Of a DNA stretch of 64,000 bases, positions 37,001 to 45,500 are shown in pieces; position 1 is the first letter of the stretch, and the number at the start of each line of letters is the position of its first letter. The notes beneath the pieces were generated by a model, which worked only from the letters and a program-made list of their open reading frames with translations, was not told where the DNA came from and searched no databases. Both the position numbers and the translations under genes were made by a program. This stretch comes from Paragorgia papillata (lineage: Eukaryota; Cnidaria; Anthozoa; Scleralcyonacea; Coralliidae): positions 558,001 to 622,000 of the forward strand of contig JAWNZC010000314.1 in NCBI GenBank assembly GCA_035771165.1, read 5' to 3'.

Positions 37001-39562
37001 GTGTGCTCCTAAGCGGTATAAGCGTTTGCTTATGAGATGTAGTTAAAATGATATGATTTGATAAGCTATACGTTTGCGAGCTTGGTGTAATTTGACAGAC
37101 GTTCGGTAGATGTTCGTCAAGCTCAATTTACTCAGAAAAGATTTCTGAGCCCTATGAACAGGGTTCGAACATGCAACCTTCTAATGACCGGTTAGACGCT
37201 CTAACCATTGTGCTACCGAAGTTTGGATGGAGCTCCTAACTGAGCGGTGGCGTTTGCATATGAGATGTAGTTGAAGTGATATACAAGTAGTACTGATCAC
37301 TTTAACTGAGTAGTTTTTGTTATCTTGTACAAAAACCACTGTTTAACAAGCTACTATCTTACTAATTTGCATGAAATTGGACACCATTTTCTGCTACATT
37401 CTGGTAAATGACATAGCAGCATTGATCTCTAAAAGAAGACTTGATCGAGTAACTCATTGTTTGTCAAAGTCAGAAATGAAGCTTCCGCGAAATGTCGATT
37501 TGGTTCATTGCATAATGGCGCCACTCATGCAATTGCGTATATAAGTAGATCAATACGAAGATGGAAAATGTGGCACACAATGCTGTGTTTTTTCTTGTAA
37601 AAAGCAAAAACAAAGAAGAAGAAAAATGACGAGAATAAACTCTGTAGTGACATTTCACACGTGCAGTTAGTCCCTTAGTAATGGCGGATTCTTGCTTCAT
37701 TTTCCAAACAATAGTTGCTCCGTCTGTTTTGCTATAAAGTGCATAGCAGTTTCGTTTTGTCTTCAGAATAACATTTATTTGTGAGATGTTTTTAATTACT
37801 CTATCGTTGTAATTATTGATTTTAATAGGTTATTGTATCTCCTGATGAATATATCAAATCTCTGATAAAGGCTTTGGATATTTTACAAGCCAAGGTGAGT
37901 CAACGTTTAAATTCTATTTTGCAGGTGTAAGTTTAGTTATATACCATGGCCAGAAATCGAGGACAGCCAGCGGCAGTGGCCTGTGGGCTCAGATTTAGAT
38001 GGAAATATTAATCTGAAGATTCTGATGGCTAAATATCGATCATTTCGGCTATAAACAGAAGTTTATAACAATAAATTAAAGTAGAGTTATTCGCTAAAAT
38101 GTCTTATTGACTCATTTCTTACCCAAATATCAAGTTACAAAAGGTTTAATCGTCTAGACAGGCCTGTACACTCATACTCACAATAATTGCCGCATAAATT
38201 TCGGTTATTATTTCTGAATCCACAGTCACATTTAATAGTAATAACAGCGGTTAAGACCCTGGCAACCTAGCAACAGCTCCATAAGAAATGGCGGACAAGA
38301 ACCCCGAAATTATCGAGCAATGCATTGCTTCTTCACGCCGAGTTCAGTATTTATCTCGGCGCTTCATGGATTAAATTACAACGACTTGGCTGCACTAAAA
38401 TCGTACATTTTAAGGTGTTCGGGAACCTATTAAACAACGAAAAAGTGGAACGAACAACTCCGCAAAACAAAGTAACGTTCATCCCGAGCAAATTCAGACG
38501 TTCGCATCGTGGACAAACAACACAGAAGCAGCCAAAATTGGAGCTCCAAAATAAGTGCTATAGCAGATTAAGAGACTTTAAACAGCGAATAAGAGGTATG
38601 CTAACGAGGGGCTCGGGAACCTATTTAGGACGCTCCAAACTTAATAGAAATTGTAGTGCTCAACGATTGTTCAATTTGGTGAAGTTCTGGACGTTCGCAT
38701 GTCGGAATTTACAATAGTAAATAACCGAAAATTATTGTTCTTTATATTTCCTTAAGAAATCTATTGAAGGACGCCATATTGAATTAATTAATAAGGGATT
38801 CAGTGCGCATGCTCTGCCGCCATACTGTCCTCGATTTCTGGCCATGTTAGATGACAGACATGCAACACCGTGGTAATAGTATTATAAAAGTTTAGTATAA
38901 TAAAACAAATTCAATAGCAATGTAATGGCATTTCTAGCTCTCATGCTGGAAAACTACCTGTTGGGGTTAGAGTCAGAAAGCTATATTTCCATTTCCCCCT
39001 GAAAATGACACATCTGGAAATGCTATCATCCAAAAATGTAAAGCAGGAATGTTGACCTCCATCACCATGAACATTAGTCTTTGTCCTTCCAAGTGGTACC
39101 AATTATCGATCAATTTTGGGATGCTGGCTCATGCATGATGTCTTGTGCATAAGAAGCGAGAGACAGCATCAGGTATATAGTTCATTTGGTTATAGGTGAG
39201 CTGATTTCCCAAGCATTCAAGTTGAATGCTCCCCATATTTTGCGAAATATTTTTTAGACTCTAAATAGATCGCAACATAGAAGTTTAGATCTATCTAACA
39301 TGGCGGCATAAGGCGAAATAATGTGCGAATCCGACTTTTATGAAAAGCGATAAAAGATGACACTTTGGCAAATGCTATCACACATTTACTACGCATAAAG
39401 ACCTTTTCAAAAATGTATGTCACCATTTGTTCCCTAAAGTGGTACCAACAAACCGTCTGGCTCATACACTATAAATACCGTACATAAACTTCCAGAAACA
39501 AGGTCTTAACCGAACATTTAATATTAATTAAATAAATTAAATTCTTCCGATAAAATCAGCCT

Positions 39563-39593
<31 letters not shown>

Positions 39594-42500
39594 CTCTAAC
39601 CTACTTCGCCAGAAAATAATAAATGACATATATATATGACATTGTATATAATAAATATACTGTATACACAAATGACCTATTTTGAAACTCAGAATTTTCT
39701 TTTATCATAAGCTTCCCCGAAAATAGGCCTCCCAGAAAAAAGCCCTTTTTAATGTTAAACAAAAACAAATCCTTGCGATAACAAGCCCTATGATTAGATA
39801 TTAAGAGATTATTAACCGAGAACGAGGTCTGTACGGGGAAATATCAGACTGAGGTCTTGACTGTACGGACCGGCGAGGTTCGTACAAAAAAGACCGAGGT
39901 CTGATATTTTCCCGTACAGACCGAGTAAACGAGGTTAATAAATCGTTTATTATATGACTATTCAAGTTTTTCGATACTTAAATTCATGAATAAACTTCTA
40001 AAGAAATGAATATTTAATCAATATCTGTAAATCGCATACAGATTCGTTCTGATTTACATAAACTTTTCCCTCAATTTACTTAGCTAAAATCACTCCAACT
40101 TGAAAAATAGTTTGAAAACATGGCTATTAAGATGCGTCCAAGTACGATAAAGCATTCGCAGCCGATCTGTATCTGATTTACTACGGCTCACTTGCAGCTC
40201 GCCTTGTAAATCAGATACAGATCGCTGCTCATGCTTTATTTATTACTTATTGTATCAAAATTAGTGTGAAAACATTAGAAATTCACGCGAGCAAAATCAA
40301 TATCCGGGACAGCTGTCCAATACGGAAAAAGACGGACCGTGACCCGGATACGCATTTTTACGGATCGTGCGTTGACCAATCAGAACTCAGGATATTACAA
40401 AACCATATTATAAATACATTGTATACACATGACCGATTTTAAAACGAAATATTGTCCGACTCGAAGCCCTCCCTAATATAAGCCCAGAAAAATGTCCTTT
40501 GAAAAAATATAACGAACTCAAGAACTATTGTGGGAGGTTTACGGTACTGATCTTCAGGCATTATGCAAACTGAAATCATTTGATGGTCAAAGTGTGGTGT
40601 TGACGATCGTCGTTTTTACTTGTTTTAGCTGCCAAGAACATTTGTCAATCTTATTCTACCGTTGAACGTTACGGCTCTTGACTTTTTTTATCGTCGTGGC
40701 GATTGCTTGCTTCGAAACTGGTAAGTTTCGTAACTTCACCTACAATGGGTCAAGCAATGGCTATATGTAATAGTATGTTGCATGGGCGGATCCAGGATTT
40801 TGGAAAAGGAAGGGTACATCGTGTCGTCGACCGCGTAGTGCCTTAGCGGATGTCCAAGGGCGAAGCTGGAGCCCTGTCAGAAGGTCCAGGGGCATGACCC
40901 CGGAAAACATCTGAGTCTCTGAGAAATTTCCTGCATTCCGAGAAAGCAAAATGTTTCATTTTACAATTTGCGGACAATTGTTGACAGTTTCTACGACAAT
41001 ACGCAAGTGACCTAGCGTGAACTAGTTTGTAACTGATCGACAGAAAAATAATAAATGTTGTCTTTCTTTCAACTAACGCTCGTCCATCAGTGATACCCAC
41101 AGCGGAGAAAAATGTCACAGCTGCTTTAAATATTAGTTCAATTTCACCATAGGTCTCTACGATCTAGCATAACCCAAATTTTGACTCCTTGATTTCCTTC
41201 GAATTAAAATTTAAAAGATCCCTTCTGGATTTCCATCTACCCAAAGGGGGGAGGGAGCAGACCCCTTAGGCCCCTCCCCTGGATCTGCTAATATAAAAAA
41301 GCATGCATATGTGCAAATTATGTGTATGTACCTGTATTTTTGGATATTATAGCGTGGTAACTGAATATTAATTTCATTTCACAGGTCTATTTGTCCTTGC
41401 ATAACGAATGATTTTAAGCGACAAGAAATTTCAAATTTTTTGCTAGGTTACAAGGTAATGTCCCGAATTTATTTTGTTTTTAGATAACAAGAAGCCAACA
41501 ACAAATGAGAACATTGTTGAGAACATCATTTTAAAAACGTAAAGATCAAATGCAACGTTCAGTCATTTTTTCGATCATATTCCGACGTTGCCCGAATAAA
41601 TGGCACACACTGGAAATTTATGTACAATTGCGGTGCCCCGTAGCCGCTGAACGGCTGGCTCGTTAGGTAGCTTTATATTCTGGGTGTCACTTTTTTGTGG
41701 CACCCGTAAGCGACGGACACAGAAACGTGGGCTCTGGGAACAAGAATATAAGTGATGTTTTTGACGCCAAGGATTTTGGCGGCTTTTTGACGACATCATG
41801 TTTGTGAAGAAAAGCATTGAGCACTCCGCAGGTAGATACAATTCATGGCTAGAAATCCAGGACACTCAGCGGCAGTGGCCTGTGGGCTCATATTTAGATG
41901 GAATATTAATTTGAAAATTCTGATGGCTAAATATCGATCATTTCGGCTATAAACAGAAGTTTATAGCAATAAATTAAAGTAGAGTTATTCGTTAAAATGT
42001 CTTATTGACCCATTTCTTACCCAAATATCAAATGGTTTAATCGTCTAGACAGGCCTGTACCCTCATACTCACAAAAATTGCCGCATAAATTTCGGTTATT
42101 ATTTCCTAATCCACAGTCATATTTAATAATAATAACAGCGGTTAAGACCCTGGCAACTTAGCAACATCTCCATAAGAAATGGCGGACAAGAACCCGAAAT
42201 TATCGAGGAATGCATTGCTTCTTCACGCCGAGTTCAGTATTTATCTCGGCGCTTGATGGATTAAATTACAACGACTCGGCTGCAATAAATCGTACATTTT
42301 AAGGTCTTTGGGAACCTATTAAACAACGAAAAAGTGGAACGAACAACTCCGCAAAACAAAGTAACGTTCATCCCGAGCAAATTCAGACGTTCGCATCGTG
42401 GACAAACAACACAGAAGCAGCCAAAATTGGAGCTCCAAAATAAGTGATATAGCAGATTAATAGACTTTAAACAGCGAATAAGAGGTATTCTTGTGAGGGG

Positions 42501-45500
42501 CTCGGGAACCTATTTAGGACGCTCCAAACTTAATAGAAATTGTAGTGCTCAACGATTGTTCAATTTGGTGAAGTTTTGGACGTTCGCATGTCGGAATTTA
42601 CAATAATAAATAACCGAAAATGATTGTTCTTTATATCTCCTTAAGAAATCTATTGAAGGACGCCATATTGAATTAATTAAAAAGGGATTCAGTGCGCATG
42701 CTTTGCCGCCATGTTGTCCTCGATTTCTGGCCACGGTGGTGCCCTGACGTGCTAGCGGCTAGCTCGTCAGTCAAGCTTTATAATTGTGCTTGTAAGTTTG
42801 TGCGGAATTGATAGCCACAGCTACACAAACGTCATGGGCTCTGGCAATGGAAGCGATGTTTTTGACGTGGGGGTTTTGGCGTCTTTTTGACGATCTCCGT
42901 GAAGCGGAGCGTTCCGCAAGTAAACACAATTGCACAAAATTGCAGTGCCCTGACAAGTTAGCGGCTAGATCGTCACGCAGCTTTATACTACGGTGCCCTG
43001 ATAAGCCAGTTACTGCCCTGATGACTTGTTACTCGGTAGCTTTATCGTACTCTAGGCCGTGGACACGGACACGTGGGCTCTGGGAACGGGAATACAAACG
43101 TCGTTTTTCACGCCAAATAGGGCACCGCTCTTTAGCACTTTGTCTGGATTAAACTTTGTTTTTCTTTGAGGTTGGCTGCATGAAAAATGCTATAAATGAA
43201 GCAGGGCTGTCGTGTTTTTTATTTAATATACAAGTACATGTGGTTGAAATTTTTTAGAGGCTTGTTTATGAACTGATTGATAGTGGTGTGTACGACAGAA
43301 CAGATGACTTCACAGTTGTTATTCAACCAGTATTTGACATTATCACATTTGGTGAACAGGTATATTTATATTTAAATAAGATATTTACACTACTATACAA
43401 ATATATTTTCGAGAAATTTGTTGAATGAAGCTGCAAAAGGTTGGAAGGTGGAAAGAAGGAAGGAGGGGGGAAGGGAGGAAGGAAGGAAGGAGAGAGAAAG
43501 GAAGAGAAGTAAGAAAGAAAGGAATGAATGAATGAAGGAAAGAAGGAGGGAGGGAGTGGGGAGAGGGAGGGAAGGAAGGAAGGAAAGAAGGAAGGGAGGG
43601 AGAGAGGGAGAGAGGGGAGTTAGGGAAGGAGGAAGGGGGTCAAGGAGGAACGAATAAAATGGAAGGAAGGAAGGAAGGAAGGAAGGAAGGAAGGAAGGAA
43701 GGAAGGAAGGAAGGAAGGAAGGAAGGAAGGAAGGAAGGAAGGAAGGAAGGAAGGAAGGAAGGAAGGAAGGAAGGAAGGAAGGAAGGAAGGAGGGAAGGAG
43801 GGAAGGAGGGAGGGAGGGAGGGAGGGAGGGAGGGAGGGAGGGAGGGAGGGAGGGAGGGAGGGAGGGAGGGAGGGAAGGAAGGAAGGAAGGAAGGAAGGAA
43901 GGAAGGAAGGAAGGAAGGAAGGAAGGAAGGAAGGAAGGAAGGAAGGGAGGGAGGGAAAAAAGAGGGCAATCTGTTGTCGATTGTAGCGGTGGCCGTCTTG
44001 ATCACGTCAGCATACAGCTAGCCTACGTCATAGCCCATCCAGCTGACACGTAAAATTTGGCCCAATGTCCCATCCAGTTCATTATATTGAGATCAGTGGA
44101 GGCACCCGCAGTCTTGTAGTAGGTCATGTCTGCATGGTGCAAATCAACAATGTGTATCTTTGTTTTGATTACCATAGGACCGAGATCTGTTCTCCTTGGA
44201 TTGTCTTCACTTCTCTGCAAAGGGGAATGCTTTAGCAGCAACATCGCTTTGGAATAACATGGTAGGCACAGTGTATCCATTTAGTCGAGCCAAACAAATA
44301 GTTTTCATTTTGCTAATCGCCGATATTAATATTTTATTAATTTATCCTTTACGTTCTAGATTGAACCTGTTGAAAAAAAGCAAAGGTCAGAAAAGTCGAT
44401 TAAATGTCCTTCAAAGGTATAGTTATAATATTATCGTCATCATCATCATCATCATCATCGTCATCATTATTGTGGTTTCTTTGTACGACTTAATAGAGTC
44501 GGCATTCATCAGTGACAGCTGTCTATATCGTGTAGACGATCACGCCTTAGTATCCTTGCTGTTCCGAGAAAGTATCGTGTGTGTTTGTTTGACTTGTGCA
44601 ACCTTTTCAGTTATCCCAAATTTCTCAATACATTGTTCGAACTTTTTTCTCACAGCGCGCAAATTTCCACGTGTCTTCTTTGTCGATTATTTTTGAAGTA
44701 GTTTCGATTATTATATTTAAGTAGTTTCTCAAATAAGTTTTTTTGATTTGATTGGATATCTAATTGCAATGTCTTGCTACAATAAGACTACAATTCAAGA
44801 CTACAAAATAGATTCTACCTGCATACGTAGTTAAGATATGACTTGTGATCTTCGTCATGTCTTATTGATTACGTATGCAGCACAATTACAATCTCTTCAT
44901 CATATGCGTGATTTTTATTGGTTGCTAATTTTCTCTTGAATTCTTAAAGTGCATCTCTGATGAAAATATTGTTGGCAATGTTTTTGCATAATCCTAAAGA
45001 TGTTAATGGTAAATTCGTCGAAGAAAAGGTGATATTTCATGTGCGAAGTTTGTATTTTGGAACGCCGCCATTAAATTGGCCGAGCTTGAGAAGAATGAGT
45101 CGAGGAAGCTTATGACGTCATAGATTTAATAACAACAATGACCCTTTTGTTGACAGCAACAATGATCTTTTGTTTTTAATGAGTCTATGATGTTATAAGT
45201 CAAAATATGGCGGCGCTTCAAAATACGAATGAAAGTTTGCACAATTATCAAGTAACATAGTATCTTTAAGATTATGCAGAAACATTACCGACAATATTTT
45301 CATCAAAGAACCACTTTAAGAAATTTGAGAAGACTAACTTCTTAACCGAGAGTGCGGTCATTACGGAAAAATATCAGACCGAAGTCTTGATAGTACGGAT
45401 CGAGCTCGCAGGGCGAAGTCTTTACATAAAAGACCGAGGTCTGATATTTCCTCGTAATGACCAAGCACTCGAGGTTAATAAGAAGTTTATTATATGGCTA

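Noticed and set aside
38325..38717. 130-codon ORF as a transposase
   Set aside because: The second, near-identical element copy (41845-42735) has indels that break it, and it shows no transposase motif.
43640..44021. Long Glu/Lys/Gly and Pro/Ser/Leu repeat ORFs
   Set aside because: They are translations of a pure GGAA/GGGA microsatellite.
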